Assembly (NCBI RefSeq): GCF_035918155.1
Contig: NZ_CP109327.1
Location: forward strand, 5,394,001 to 5,458,000
DNA length: 64,000 nucleotides
Source of the DNA: Streptomyces sp. NBC_01591
GTDB lineage: Bacteria; Actinomycetota; Actinomycetes; Streptomycetales; Streptomycetaceae
Direction: 5' to 3'
Part shown: in pieces, positions 63,571-64,000 of the stretch
Numbering within the stretch: the stretch's first letter is position 1
Layout: each line of letters begins with the position of its first letter
Position numbers and translations under genes: made by a program
The notes under the pieces: generated by a model
Database searches by the model: none
Told to the model about the DNA's origin: nothing
What the model saw: the letters and a program-made list of their open reading frames with translations, nothing else

Positions 63571-64000
63571 ATGACCGATGGGCCCACAGGATCGACGGTC
63601 CCGCGACGGCAACTCGGGCGGTACCTACGCAACTTGCGCAGTGAAGCCCGTCTCACCGTGAAAGCGGCGGCACGCGCGCTTGAGTGGAGTGAAGCCAAGA
63701 TGTGGAGGATTGAGAGCGGGCAAACGTCGCTCCGCAGCCTCGACGTACAGGCCATGTGTGTCGTCTACGGTGCACCTGAGGAGCTCACAAAGGCACTCAT
63801 GGGCGTTGCCAAGGAGACGAAAGCGCGCGGGTGGTGGCACTCCTACGGCGATGTCATCCCGGAAGGGTTCGACCTCTTCATCGGGCTGGAGGAGGCGGCA
63901 TCTGAAGTTGACTGGTATGAGGCCGACCTGATGCCTGGGCTGCTCCAGACCAAGGAGTACGCCCAGACGATCATTCAGCGAGGCAACGGCGACGAGGACA
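63571..64000 (+). CDS. XRE-DUF5753 regulator, cut by the window end
   Basis: 143 residues visible from ATG 63571 (AAGGGG six bases upstream). HTH: GRYLRNLRSEARLTVKAAAR, ALEWSEAKMWRIESGQTSLR. DUF5753 begins near GWWHSYGDVIPEGFDLFIGL and YEADLMPGLLQTKEYAQTII. Second regulator of this type within 3 kb; no DUF397 partner is visible before the edge. Expected full length about 280 residues. Confidence 0.9.
   Translation, partial: MTDGPTGSTVPRRQLGRYLRNLRSEARLTVKAAARALEWSEAKMWRIESGQTSLRSLDVQAMCVVYGAPEELTKALMGVAKETKARGWWHSYGDVIPEGFDLFIGLEEAASEVDWYEADLMPGLLQTKEYAQTIIQRGNGDED

Overview
The window is a high-GC actinobacterial chromosome segment, almost certainly Streptomyces. Supporting genes are an afsQ1-afsQ2-sigQ signalling locus, a class III adenylate cyclase, a Streptomyces-type histidine ammonia-lyase, an accA2/pccB/pccE acyl-CoA carboxylase set, a DUF397 protein next to an XRE-DUF5753 regulator, and many TAnnnT promoters placed for leaderless transcripts. 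From memory, the order between about 11 and 47 kb resembles the SCO4901-SCO4934 stretch of S. coelicolor; this was not checked.

Layout. 1-11.5 kb: the 3' part-missing secreted subtilisin-like protease, a STAS protein, an ECF sigma factor with a C-terminal SnoaL-like domain, a secreted L,D-transpeptidase, a divergent MFS/LysR pair, a leucine-rich-repeat/TPR protein and an alpha/beta-hydrolase without its nucleophile. 11.6-19.5 kb: adenosine deaminase, small secreted and membrane proteins, the afsQ locus and a uridine-kinase-like protein. 19.5-29.2 kb: deoC with two aldehyde dehydrogenase genes, a purine permease, and a phosphopentomutase-like enzyme with purine nucleoside phosphorylase. 29.2-47.6 kb: lpdA, a DeoR regulator, a TetR regulator, accA2, Maf, MmpB, pccE/pccB, birA, cya, an enoyl-CoA hydratase, a GGDEF protein, hutH and a lipoprotein L,D-transpeptidase. 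47.9-53.3 kb: membrane proteins and NADP-type glutamate dehydrogenase.

From 53.3 kb onward the window becomes accessory: a six-repeat tectonin-like protein made of three near-identical 234-bp units, two IPT/TIG repeat proteins without signal peptides, relics, an XRE/DUF397/DUF6879 regulatory cluster containing a frameshifted gene and a CTG start, a small plasmid/ICE-like gene group, and another XRE-DUF5753 regulator cut by the window end.

The strongest systems-level signal is a purine deoxynucleoside salvage regulon. The perfect palindrome CTACGCGCGTAG occurs just upstream of three separated transcription units: add (11586-11597), deoC-ALDH-ALDH (22871-22882) and PNP-phosphomutase (29171-29182). 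In each case it sits just upstream of a TAnnnT box that is 6-7 nt from the start codon. Together the units encode deoxyadenosine to deoxyinosine, to hypoxanthine plus deoxyribose-1-P, to deoxyribose-5-P, to acetaldehyde plus glyceraldehyde-3-P, to acetate. A hypoxanthine/guanine-type permease lies between them. The repressor is not identified; the DeoR protein (31562-32530) and the XRE protein (24067-24744) are local candidates.
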